Positions 1-6,391 are shown, counted from the first letter of the stretch. The stretch is DNA of 7,844 bases from JBFFXF01 sp041569895 (GCA_041569895.1 JBFFXF010000322.1:1-7844); one strand, 5' to 3'. The notes: generated from the sequence alone by a model not told the origin. Program-made: numbers and translations.

Positions 1-21
1 CCGGAGTTCACGGCCTCTTCC

Positions 22-79
22 CCCGTACCCGTACCCGTACCCGTACCCGTTCCCGTTCCCGTTCCCGTGCCCGTTCCCG
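22..79. repeat. Hexamer tandem array, unit CCCGTN, about 9.7 copies
   Basis: Four perfect CCCGTA units are followed by three CCCGTT, one CCCGTG, one CCCGTT and a partial CCCG, with no slippage of the 6-nt period. Only the sixth base varies. This is a microsatellite-like array in non-coding DNA. Its function is unknown, and its copy number may vary between strains. Confidence 0.95.
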
Positions 80-155
80 AAAGCGATCGCAGTCACGCGA
101 GCGGCCGACGGCGGGGCCGATCGATCGGAGTCCGGGACCGAGGCCCGACAGGGTT

Positions 156-216
156 CGATTCCGATGACCGACGACCGATGCCGATTCCGATTCGGATGGC
201 CGATTCCGACTTCGAC
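156..216. repeat. Degenerate CCGATT/GATTCC array
   Basis: The stretch is built from drifting units such as CGATTC, CGATGA, CCGATG, CCGATT and CGGATG. The same vocabulary recurs at 7368-7443 in the other spacer. It is not coding as far as I can see. Confidence 0.85.
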
Positions 217-300
217 CTCTGCCCTCTGATCTCTGTCCTCTGTCCTCTGTCCTCTGCCCTCTGATCTCTATCTCTGTCTCTGTCTCTGTCTCTGTCTCTG
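217..300. repeat. CTCTG-rich array: heptamers passing into five perfect TCTCTG hexamers
   Basis: The first part repeats a 7-nt unit of the type TCCTCTG/CCCTCTG/ATCTCTG. From 271 to 300 it becomes exactly five TCTCTG hexamers. The strand bias is extreme: the plus strand is nearly all pyrimidine plus G. A shorter relative sits at 7444-7487, again directly to the right of a GATTCC-type array. Confidence 0.92.
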
Positions 301-361
301 CGCGCTCTGCGTCATCTGCGCATCTGCGTTCCCGTCCTTATCCGTTCGTCGGCCAGCCCAC

Positions 362-1420
362 TCACACGAACCCGCCCGGCAGCCCCATCAGCCCGGTGGT
401 CTCGTCGAACCCGAACATGCGGTTGAGGCTCTGGACGGCCTGCGACGCGCCGCCCTTGCCGAGGTTGTCGAGCGCCACGAACGCCGCGCCCTGTCGCGAG
501 TCGCCGGCGAAGCCGATCAACGCGCGGGGCGTCCCCTGGATGAGTCGCACATCGGGAGAGGCGCGCGAGAACGTGATCAGCGGCTCGCCGTCGTACGCCG
601 CCCGGAGCGTGTCCTCGAGCGTCGCCCGGGCGACGCCCGGGACGAAGATGGTGGAGAAGATGCCGCGCACGAACGGGCCGGACTGCGGCACGAAGTTGAC
701 GTGGAAGGGCTCCCGCGTCAGCGTGGAGAGGAAGCCCTCGACCTCGAGCATGTGCTGGTGCTCGAGCGCCTTGTACGCCCTGAAGTTGGTCGCGCGCTCG
801 GGGTGGTGCGTCGTCTTCTTCGGCTCGTTCCCCGAGCCCGACGAGCCCGTCACTCCGGTCGCGAAGACCTCGCCGCGCAGCATGCCGGCGCCGGCGAGCG
901 GGGCGAGACCGAGGAGGAGCGAGGTCGCGAAGCAGCCCGGGCTGGCGACGAGCCGCGCTCCGGGAAGCTTCTCGCGCTGGAACTCGGTGAATCCGTAGAC
1001 AAAGCGCTCGAGCCACTCGGGCGCGGCGTGCTCGCGTCCGTAATGCTTCAGGTAGCCCTGCGGATCGGGAGTGCGGAAGTCGCCGCCGAGGTCGATGAAG
1101 CGGATCCCCGGGTGGCGCTCGGCGAGCGCGGGGATGACCTCCTGGGATCGGTTGTGCGGCAGCGCGACGAGCACCGCCTGCACCCCGTCCAGATCATCGG
1201 GCAGCTCGTCGAGCCGCACGAAGCTCAGCTCGGTGTATCCGGCGAGGTTCGGCAGCACGTCGGAGACGCGAGAGCCGGCGCTCGAATGCGCCGTCACCCA
1301 GGCGAGGTCAACGGACGGGTGCACGCAGAGGTAGCGCAACAGCTCCGCCCCGATCGAGCCGGAGCCGCCGATCACACCGGCGCGGATCCTCGCGTCCTGC
1401 GCGGCAGCGGCCGGGGTCAT
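362..1420 (-). CDS. argC: N-acetyl-gamma-glutamyl-phosphate reductase
   Basis: ArgC makes N-acetylglutamate semialdehyde from N-acetylglutamyl phosphate with NADPH, the third step of ornithine/arginine synthesis, in the cytoplasm. The protein is 352 residues, normal for the family. It shows an N-terminal dinucleotide-binding motif GGSGSIG (18-24), the catalytic cysteine in ASPGCFATS (Cys163), and the conserved C-terminal GKGGASQAVQSLNRMFG (321-337). The ATG at 1420 is chosen because AGGAGG lies three bases upstream of it. The open frame continues far upstream, but only as an antisense-like shadow inside the preceding gene. The start overlaps the stop of the upstream P-loop gene as ATGA, indicating translational coupling. 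One oddity is that the usual H-R-H-x-P-E segment reads HQHMLE (221-226), and the loop after TGSSGSG contains THHPER. A LysY-type (LysW-dependent) enzyme cannot be excluded by eye, but the neighbours point to arginine. Confidence 0.96.
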   Translation of the reverse strand: MTPAAAAQDARIRAGVIGGSGSIGAELLRYLCVHPSVDLAWVTAHSSAGSRVSDVLPNLAGYTELSFVRLDELPDDLDGVQAVLVALPHNRSQEVIPALAERHPGIRFIDLGGDFRTPDPQGYLKHYGREHAAPEWLERFVYGFTEFQREKLPGARLVASPGCFATSLLLGLAPLAGAGMLRGEVFATGVTGSSGSGNEPKKTTHHPERATNFRAYKALEHQHMLEVEGFLSTLTREPFHVNFVPQSGPFVRGIFSTIFVPGVARATLEDTLRAAYDGEPLITFSRASPDVRLIQGTPRALIGFAGDSRQGAAFVALDNLGKGGASQAVQSLNRMFGFDETTGLMGLPGGFV

Positions 1421-2484
1421 GGTCCTCCTTTCACGGTCGTTTCGCTGTCGACGCCGAGCAGCTCCGCGACGAGGTTCGCCAGACGCTCGGGATCGAGGCG
1501 CGCGTTGACGGCCGGTCGGCCGAGCTCGCGCTCGACGTACTCGACGCCGACGGGTGTGTCGGTGACGGGTCCGGAGAAGATGTGCACGTCCACGCCGTGA
1601 CCGGCGAGAAACGCGTGCCCACCCCAGGCGCCGACCAGATCGCCGGCGCAGAAGAGGTGCACGGCGACGTGGCGGGCGATCTCCTCGCAGTCGAGCACGG
1701 CCATGACGCCGTAGTCGCCGATGATGCCGTCGCCGAGCTCGAGGAAGACCGCGTCCGGGCGGCCCTCCGCGAGGTGGCCGATGATCGTCGTCGCCACGCG
1801 CACCATCTCGGCGGAAGGAAGCCCGGCGGTCGACGGCACGCCCGCGTCGAGAAACGACGCGGTGCGGGCCGCGCCGTGATCTTCCATGGCGATCGAGTCC
1901 CGCAGGCACGCGATGCCGCTCAGCTTGCCCGCGTGCACGGTGAGGCCTCGCCGGCTGAGGTTCTGGATGATCCGCGTACACGCGAAGGTCTTGCCGGAGT
2001 TCATGCAGGTGCCGGAGATCATCACGATGGGCGGCACGTCGATCGACGCCAGGCTCTCGACCGCGCTGATCACCGAGTCGCGAACGTTCAGCGGCCTGCC
2101 GTCGCGCACGACCGCGCCGAGCACCTCGACCTCGGCGGGCGGGCCGAGCTCGATGTGCGCCGTCGGCGAGAACCCGATGACGCCGCCCATGTTGAGCAGG
2201 TGCAGCCGGTCGCCGACCTCGACGCGCTCGGGGATCTCGCCGCAGAAACCGCGCAGGGCGCGCCGCCGGCCGAGCGCGCCGACGATGACGTTGCCGCGCG
2301 TGATCTTGGTCATGCGGCCGCTGTCGAGCTCGAGATCGTTGTAGACGCGCTTCTCGCGCAGCGCCCTGACGACCACCACCGCGCCGATCTCGGCTGGAAC
2401 ACCGTCGGAGATCTCGACCTGGCGGCTCCCGAGGCCGAGTCGCGACGCGACGGACGCGATCTTGTGGACACGGATCGTGGGCAT
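1417..2484 (-). CDS. P-loop NTPase-like protein of unknown function in the arg operon
   Basis: I do not recognise this 355-residue protein as a known arginine enzyme. Residues 1 to about 150 look like a beta-rich N-terminal domain, with short strands and glycine turns such as GALGRRRALRGFCG and VGDRLHLLNMGG. From about 152 a P-loop domain begins with strand PPIVMIS and a Walker A motif GTCMNSGKT (158-166). A second acidic strand, VFLELGDGIIGDYG (246-259), is placed like the glutamate/glycine segment of dethiobiotin synthetase, MobB and DUF1611-type NTPases. There is no signal peptide or membrane segment. The ATG at 2484 lies 10 nt after the argG stop. A GGAGGAG lies about 14 nt upstream of it, rather far, and no better in-frame start follows. 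The 3' end overlaps argC by 4 nt. The context suggests a role in arginine metabolism or its regulation; the substrate is unknown. A kinase, ligase or amidotransferase-like activity would fit the fold but is only inference. Confidence 0.85.
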   Translation of the reverse strand: MPTIRVHKIASVASRLGLGSRQVEISDGVPAEIGAVVVVRALREKRVYNDLELDSGRMTKITRGNVIVGALGRRRALRGFCGEIPERVEVGDRLHLLNMGGVIGFSPTAHIELGPPAEVEVLGAVVRDGRPLNVRDSVISAVESLASIDVPPIVMISGTCMNSGKTFACTRIIQNLSRRGLTVHAGKLSGIACLRDSIAMEDHGAARTASFLDAGVPSTAGLPSAEMVRVATTIIGHLAEGRPDAVFLELGDGIIGDYGVMAVLDCEEIARHVAVHLFCAGDLVGAWGGHAFLAGHGVDVHIFSGPVTDTPVGVEYVERELGRPAVNARLDPERLANLVAELLGVDSETTVKGGP

Positions 2485-2494
2485 CGGCTGTGGC

Positions 2495-3706
2495 TCAGCT
2501 CCTCCGGTCGCGTCCGGCCTGGCGGTGAAGGCGCGAGGGGATCCCGGTGATCGTGCTGAAGCCCTTGACGTCATCGCCGGTCCAGAGCTTCGGCATCTCC
2601 CCGTAGACGCCGCTGGCGGCGTCCATCATCGAGAACGGGCTGCGCACGCCGGTCACGTGAAATCGCTCGCGGTCGAGCCGCACCCTCGCATCGCCGGTGA
2701 CGCGCTCCTGCGAGCTGTCGAGGAGCGCCTCGATGTCTCGCAGGGCCGGATCGAACACCTGCCCCTCGTGGAGCATGCGCCCGTAGAAGTCGGCGAGGTG
2801 GTCCTTCCAGAATCGCTGCCACGAGGTCGTGGTGATCTTCTCGATTTCCCGGTGCGCGCCGATGAGGACGAGCGCCGCGCCCGCCTCGAACGCGATGCGC
2901 CCCTTGATCCCCGTGACGGTGTCGCCGATGTGGATGCCGCGCCCGACGCCGTACCGGCGGCAGAGCTCGCCGAGAGAGGCGACCAGCTCGATGCCGCCGA
3001 GCTCGCGCCCGTCGATCGACACCGGCAGGCCGCGCTCGAAGCCGATGACGACGTCGACCGGCCCCGCCGCCGGCCCGGCGCCCGCCGCCTGCGCCCAGAC
3101 CGTGTCCGGAATCTCCTTCCACGGGTCGTGCGTCTCGCGCCCGCCGATGGTGGCGCCCCACAGCCCGGTGTTCACCGAGTAATCGCGCACCGAGGGATCG
3201 ATCTCGACGCCGCGTTCGCGCAGGTACTCGAACTCCTGCTGACGACTGAGGCGCAGATCGCGGATCGGCGCCAGGGCCGGCACGCCGGGCAGCATCACCT
3301 GGAAGGCGATGTCGAAACGCACCTGGTCGTTGCCGGCGCCCGTCGAGCCGTGCGCGACCGCCGCCGCCCCCACCTCTCGCGCAACATTGGCGACGAGCTC
3401 GGCCTGGACGGCGCGCTCCGCCGAAACGGACAGCGGGTAGACGCCGCCGCGGAGGACGTTGCCCTTGATCAGGTACGAGGCGTAGCGGTCGTACACCTGC
3501 TGCCGCCCGTCGAGCGTGCGGTGCTCGACCACGCCGAGGCGACGCGCGCGTTGTTCGATCCCCTCGATCTCCCCGGGGGCGAATCCGCCCGTGTCGACGG
3601 TGACGGAGACGACGTCGTACCCGCCGGTCTCGGCCAGGTGCGGGATGCAGAATGACGTGTCGAGCCCGCCGGAGTAGGCGAGAACGACGATCTTGCGCTC
3701 ACTCAC
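2495..3706 (-). CDS. argG: Argininosuccinate synthase
   Basis: ArgG condenses citrulline and aspartate with ATP to give argininosuccinate, the penultimate step of arginine synthesis. The protein is 403 residues, the usual length. The ATP-pyrophosphatase loop AYSGGLDTS is at 10-18, and the second family signature is at 120-131 (GSTGAGNDQVRF). In that signature the lysine of the common TGKGND form is alanine, and NTGLWGATIGGRET (179-192) follows. Both traits belong to the subtype I associate with Bacteroidetes-like enzymes rather than the E. coli or Bacillus form. The start is GTG at 3706: a GAGGG lies nine bases upstream and the YSGG loop falls at its normal place. The first eight bases overlap the end of argH, so translation is probably coupled. 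No key residue is visibly missing. Confidence 0.97.
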   Translation of the reverse strand: MSERKIVVLAYSGGLDTSFCIPHLAETGGYDVVSVTVDTGGFAPGEIEGIEQRARRLGVVEHRTLDGRQQVYDRYASYLIKGNVLRGGVYPLSVSAERAVQAELVANVAREVGAAAVAHGSTGAGNDQVRFDIAFQVMLPGVPALAPIRDLRLSRQQEFEYLRERGVEIDPSVRDYSVNTGLWGATIGGRETHDPWKEIPDTVWAQAAGAGPAAGPVDVVIGFERGLPVSIDGRELGGIELVASLGELCRRYGVGRGIHIGDTVTGIKGRIAFEAGAALVLIGAHREIEKITTTSWQRFWKDHLADFYGRMLHEGQVFDPALRDIEALLDSSQERVTGDARVRLDRERFHVTGVRSPFSMMDAASGVYGEMPKLWTGDDVKGFSTITGIPSRLHRQAGRDRRS

Positions 3707-5132
3707 GTGCTCGTCCCTCTCGATTGTCGTGTGTCTTCTTGCCTCGACGCCTCCCGCCGGATTTCCGCCCGGCGAGCTCCCGGCGCCAGCGCTCGATCTC
3801 GGCGCGCACGCGGTCGGGAGCGGTGCCGCCGACGACGGTCTTGTCGCGGAGCGCGCTCTCGACGGTGATCGCCTCGAAGACGTCGTCGTCGAAATGGTCC
3901 GACACCTTGCGGTAGGCCTCGAGCGGCAGCTCCGGAAGCGTCCTGCCGCGCCGCTCGGCCTCGAGCACGACCTCCCCGGTGATCCGGTGCGCCTCCCGAA
4001 ACGGCACGCCGCGACGCGTCAGGTAGTCCGCGAGCGAGATCGCCTCGAGGTAGCCATCGCGAAGCCGCTCCGCCGCGCGTCCGGCGTCGACGCGCATGGT
4101 GCGGATCATCTCGGCGAAGACCGGCAGAATGAGCTCGACGGTGTCCACCGTGTCGAAGACCGGCTCCTTGTCCTCCTGGAGGTCCTTGTTGTACGCCAGC
4201 GGCAGCGCCTTCAGCGTCATCAGCAGCGACGTCAGATTGCCGACGACCCGACCGCACTTGCCGCGCGCGAGCTCGGCGGCGTCCGGATTGCGCTTCTGCG
4301 GCAGCATCGAGCTCCCGGTGGTGACGGAATCGTCGAGCCGCACCAGCCCGAACTCGGCGCTCGACCAGAGGACGAGGTCCTCGGCGAGCCGCGACAGGTG
4401 GACCATCAGCACCGACGCGGCGTGCAGCAGATCGAGCGCGAAGTCACGATCGCTGACCGCGTCGAGCGAGTTGCGCGTGACGCCCGCAAAACCGAGCGAG
4501 GACGCGAGCGCCTCCCGGTCGATGCCGAACTGGTTGCCGGCGCACGCGCCGCTGCCGAGCGGGCTGACATCGGCCGCGTCGGCCGCGGCACGGAACCGGA
4601 CAACGTCGCGCGCGAGCATCTCGACGTACGCGAGGAGGTGGTGCGCCAGCAGCACCGGCTGCGCCCTCTGGAGGTGCGTGTAGGCGGGGATGACCACGTC
4701 GGACTCGCGCCCGGCGGTGTCGACGAGAGCCGCCATCAGCTCCTCGATCAGGCCGATGACCCGACCCGCGGCCCCCTTCGCCCAGAGACGCAGATCGGTG
4801 GCCACCTGGTCGTTGCGGCTGCGCCCGGTGTGGAGCTTCTCGCCGGTCGACCCGATGCGCTCGATCAGCCGCGCCTCGATGTTCATGTGGATGTCCTCCA
4901 GGTCCTCGGAGAAGGAGAACCTGTCGGCGCTGATCTCCTCGGCGATCGCTTCGAGACCGTCGACGATCCGGCGCGCCTCGTCCGCGTCGACGATCCCCGC
5001 CTTCTCCAGGGCGCGCGCCCAGGAGATGCTGCCGTCGATGTCCTCGCGGTAGAGCCGTCGATCGAACCCGATCGAGGCGTTCAGCCGGCGCATCGCATCG
5101 TGGAGCCGTTTCTCGAAACGCCCGCCTCGCAT
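3699..5132 (-). CDS. argH: Argininosuccinate lyase
   Basis: ArgH cleaves argininosuccinate to arginine and fumarate, the last step of the pathway, as a homotetramer of the fumarase/aspartase superfamily. The protein is 477 residues. HTGRSRNDQVATD (101-113), THLQRAQP (152-159, with the conserved His153) and the flexible signature loop GSSMLPQKRNP (273-283, catalytic Ser in GSS) are all present. The ATG at 5132 is preceded by AGGAAGG at nine bases' distance and lies 5 nt after the argB stop. The open frame extends upstream but overlaps argB out of frame, so that extension is rejected. The last 20 or so residues (from about 456) form a strongly basic tail rich in Arg, Lys and Gly, longer than in typical ArgH (about 455-465 residues). 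The tail is partly coded by the stretch that holds the argG ribosome binding site, so it may be a by-product of that packing. Confidence 0.97.
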   Translation of the reverse strand: MRGGRFEKRLHDAMRRLNASIGFDRRLYREDIDGSISWARALEKAGIVDADEARRIVDGLEAIAEEISADRFSFSEDLEDIHMNIEARLIERIGSTGEKLHTGRSRNDQVATDLRLWAKGAAGRVIGLIEELMAALVDTAGRESDVVIPAYTHLQRAQPVLLAHHLLAYVEMLARDVVRFRAAADAADVSPLGSGACAGNQFGIDREALASSLGFAGVTRNSLDAVSDRDFALDLLHAASVLMVHLSRLAEDLVLWSSAEFGLVRLDDSVTTGSSMLPQKRNPDAAELARGKCGRVVGNLTSLLMTLKALPLAYNKDLQEDKEPVFDTVDTVELILPVFAEMIRTMRVDAGRAAERLRDGYLEAISLADYLTRRGVPFREAHRITGEVVLEAERRGRTLPELPLEAYRKVSDHFDDDVFEAITVESALRDKTVVGGTAPDRVRAEIERWRRELAGRKSGGRRRGKKTHDNREGRARE

Positions 5133-5137
5133 CGCGC

Positions 5138-6088
5138 TCAGCCTTCCTGCAGGTACGCCGCTTCCTCTTCCTCGTTCACCACCATGGTGCCGAGACCCTT
5201 GCGGGTGAAGACCTCGTAGAGGAGGGCGTTCTCGCTCATTCCGTTGACGATGTAGGCGCGCCGCACCCCCTGGCGCACGGCGCGCATCGCGGCGGTCAGC
5301 TTCGGCAGCATGCCCCCGGTGATCGTCTGCGACGCGACCAGCTCCTCGCCCTTCTTGACCGTGAGGTAGGAGTACCGGCTCGCCGGATCCGAGACGTCGC
5401 GCAGCACGCCGCCGACGTTCGTCAGGATGAAGAGCTTCTCGGCGGCGAGCTTGCTGGCGATCTCGCACGCGATCGTGTCGGCGTTGATGTTGAGCACCTG
5501 GCCGTCCTCGTCGGCCCCCAGCGAGGCGATGACGGGGACGAAACGGTTCTCGACCAGCGTCGAGAGGATCTTCGGGTTGACCGAGCGGATGTCGCCGACA
5601 TTCTGAAAGTCGACCTCGGTCTCCTCACCGGTGGCCTCGTCGCGGATCATCTTCTTCGGCCGCCGGCTCGCCAGGATCAGGTCGCCGTCGACGCCGCTGA
5701 GACCCACCGCCGGGCATCCGTGTCGCCTCAGGTGCGAGAGGATGTCGGTGGAGATCGCGCCGGCGAAGACCATCTTGGCGACCTCGAGCATGTGGTCGTC
5801 GGTGATGCGGCGCCCGTTGATCTTCCTGGTGGCGATGCCGAGGCGCTCGGCGGTCTCCGAGAGCTGCGGCCCGCCGCCGTGGATGACGACGATCTTGACG
5901 TTGAGCTGGTAGAGCAGGGAGAGGTCCGCCGCGATGTGGCCGAGCCGCTCGGCATCGGTGAGCAGCTCGCCGCCGAGCTTGATGACGAACGTCGTGTTCC
6001 TGTACTGCTTGATGTACGGGAGCGCCTGCTTGAGGATCCCGATGTCTTCCACGCCTCGTTCCTCGAACGCCTTCAGGGGAGTCGCCAT
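5138..6088 (-). CDS. argB: Acetylglutamate kinase, probably arginine-sensitive
   Basis: ArgB phosphorylates N-acetylglutamate, the second and often controlling step of ornithine synthesis. The 316-residue protein shows the amino acid kinase fold motifs: VIKLGGE with Lys37, HGGGPQ (70-75), NGRRITD (91-97), NINADT (200-205) and GGMLPKL with Lys263. About 35 residues precede the first kinase motif, including ILKQALPYIKQYR (18-30). Such an N-terminal helix is characteristic of hexameric kinases inhibited by arginine (for example those of Pseudomonas and Thermotoga), and the C-terminal segment NALLYEVFTRKGLGTMVV (287-304) fits that class too. Feedback inhibition is therefore inferred, not shown. 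The ATG at 6088 has GGGAG about ten bases upstream. It is the first structural gene after the attenuator. Confidence 0.97.
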   Translation of the reverse strand: MATPLKAFEERGVEDIGILKQALPYIKQYRNTTFVIKLGGELLTDAERLGHIAADLSLLYQLNVKIVVIHGGGPQLSETAERLGIATRKINGRRITDDHMLEVAKMVFAGAISTDILSHLRRHGCPAVGLSGVDGDLILASRRPKKMIRDEATGEETEVDFQNVGDIRSVNPKILSTLVENRFVPVIASLGADEDGQVLNINADTIACEIASKLAAEKLFILTNVGGVLRDVSDPASRYSYLTVKKGEELVASQTITGGMLPKLTAAMRAVRQGVRRAYIVNGMSENALLYEVFTRKGLGTMVVNEEEEAAYLQEG

Positions 6089-6102
6089 GTCGAGAGATCT
6101 CC

Positions 6103-6131
6103 CGGGGCCGTCCTCGAGTGTATTGGCCCCG
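6103..6131 (-). promoter_or_regulatory. Small hairpin just ahead of the argB ribosome binding site
   Basis: In the RNA, CGGGGCC (6131-6125) pairs perfectly with GGCCCCG (6109-6103), giving 7 bp and a 15-nt loop. The last base of the stem is the first G of the argB Shine-Dalgarno sequence GGGAG (6103-6099). It could shield or present the site, or simply stabilise the 5' end of read-through RNA. The function is inferred only from position. Confidence 0.4.
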
Positions 6132-6138
6132 TGAACAT

Positions 6139-6172
6139 AAAAAAACCCACCACCGGCTGCTCCGGTCGTGGG
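6139..6172 (-). terminator. Intrinsic terminator in the arg leader (attenuator, segments 3:4)
   Basis: The RNA arm CCCACGACCGG (6172-6162) pairs with CCGGTGGTGGG (6156-6146) around an AGCAG loop, giving 5 bp, one G-G mismatch and 5 bp, followed at once by seven U (6145-6139). The U-run exists only for minus-strand transcription, and the site is 50 nt upstream of argB. It is therefore not the end of a neighbouring gene but a stop signal inside the operon's own leader. Confidence 0.88.
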
Positions 6173-6237
6173 CTCGCCATTTTCCTGGTCCGGGAAGGAG
6201 CGGGGTGATCAACCCGCCCGAAAACGGCCCTCCCACG
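6167..6237 (-). promoter_or_regulatory. Antiterminator pairing in the arg leader (segments 2:3)
   Basis: CGTGGG (6237-6232) pairs with CCCACG (6172-6167). GCCGTTTTC (6228-6220) pairs with GAAAATGGC (6184-6176), including one G-U. A 3x3 internal loop (AGG/GAG) joins the two helices, for 15 base pairs in total. The right arm takes up the first six bases of the terminator's left arm, so this fold and the terminator cannot coexist. The left arm lies in the last ten codons of the leader peptide, where a ribosome that reaches the stop codon would cover it. Its loop holds a small stem, GCGGG (6217-6213) with CCCGC (6204-6200), which brackets the leader stop codon. Confidence 0.78.
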
Positions 6238-6304
6238 CGCGGATGCGCCGGCGGCGTCTGCTCGCGCAGCGTCCGGCTCTCTTTCTGGTCCGCGCCGTGG
6301 TCAT
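6209..6304 (-). CDS. Arginine-rich leader peptide of the arg operon
   Basis: A 31-codon frame starts at the ATG at 6304, behind purine-rich GGAAAGGA, and ends with TGA at 6211-6209. Twelve of 31 residues are arginine (positions 5, 7, 9, 12, 16-20, 22, 27, 29), with five in a row at 16-20. The bases around the start (GGACC ATG ACC) equal those of argC. The predicted transcript begins near 6385, so longer in-frame readings that begin upstream of the promoter are excluded. The peptide probably has no function as a protein. Translating its arginine codons would report the supply of charged Arg-tRNA to the folding leader RNA. Three of its arginine codons are AGA, whereas fabI next door uses none in 15. 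Arginine runs can arise by chance in GC-rich DNA; the case rests on start site, length, promoter, antiterminator and terminator all fitting together. Confidence 0.78.
   Translation of the reverse strand: MTTARTRKRAGRCASRRRRRIRAWEGRFRAG
6233..6300 (-). promoter_or_regulatory. Protector stem of the arg leader (segments 1:2)
   Basis: CCACGGCGCGG (6300-6290, codons 2-5 of the leader peptide) can pair with CCGCGCGTGG (6242-6233), giving 10 bp with one bulged G. This would take up CGTGG of the antiterminator's left arm and so favour the terminator when no ribosome is on the leader, as segments 1:2 do in the trp and his leaders. The arginine codons lie in or inside this stem-loop. Confidence 0.6.
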
Positions 6305-6391
6305 GGTCCTTTCCGTGGTCTGTCGAGTGGTGCCGTTCGAGCGCTCGGGCGCTGGCCTGATCGGTCCCCGGCTCGGGGGCCGAATCCGGAG

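Larger units (their letters stand above)
1..361. other. Gene-free, repeat-filled region downstream of the arg operon
   Basis: No credible gene is visible here. Short open frames exist, but they run through simple repeats, lack a convincing ribosome binding site and encode low-complexity peptides. The region holds three adjacent simple-sequence arrays, annotated separately (22-79, 156-216, 217-300). From 301 to 361 there is a GC-rich remnant with a few more CTGCG-like units. I see no hairpin followed by a T-run on the minus strand after the argC stop, so the operon's terminator is either of another kind or lies beyond the left edge. Confidence 0.7.

Noticed and set aside
67..264. Small gene on the plus strand
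   Set aside because: It runs through three different simple repeats, has no ribosome binding site and yields a low-complexity product.
22..300. CRISPR array
   Set aside because: Units are 6-7 nt with no spacers between longer repeats.
1421..1981. N-terminal extension of argC to 539 residues
   Set aside because: The extra part is Arg/Gly-rich nonsense antiparallel in character to its host gene, and the ATG at 1420 has an AGGAGG and normal family length.
3693..5219. Long plus-strand open frame (508 codons) antisense to argH
   Set aside because: It is a shadow frame produced by GC-rich codon bias; ArgH motifs on the other strand are complete and the antisense product is low-complexity.
6139..6172. 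Plus-strand or bidirectional terminator
   Set aside because: No T-run follows the hairpin on the plus strand and no plus-strand gene ends there.
6139..6390. T-box or riboswitch in place of an attenuator
   Set aside because: I find no T-box sequence (AGGGUGGNACCGCG-like) and no known aptamer core; the Arg-rich frame with matching stems explains the leader better.
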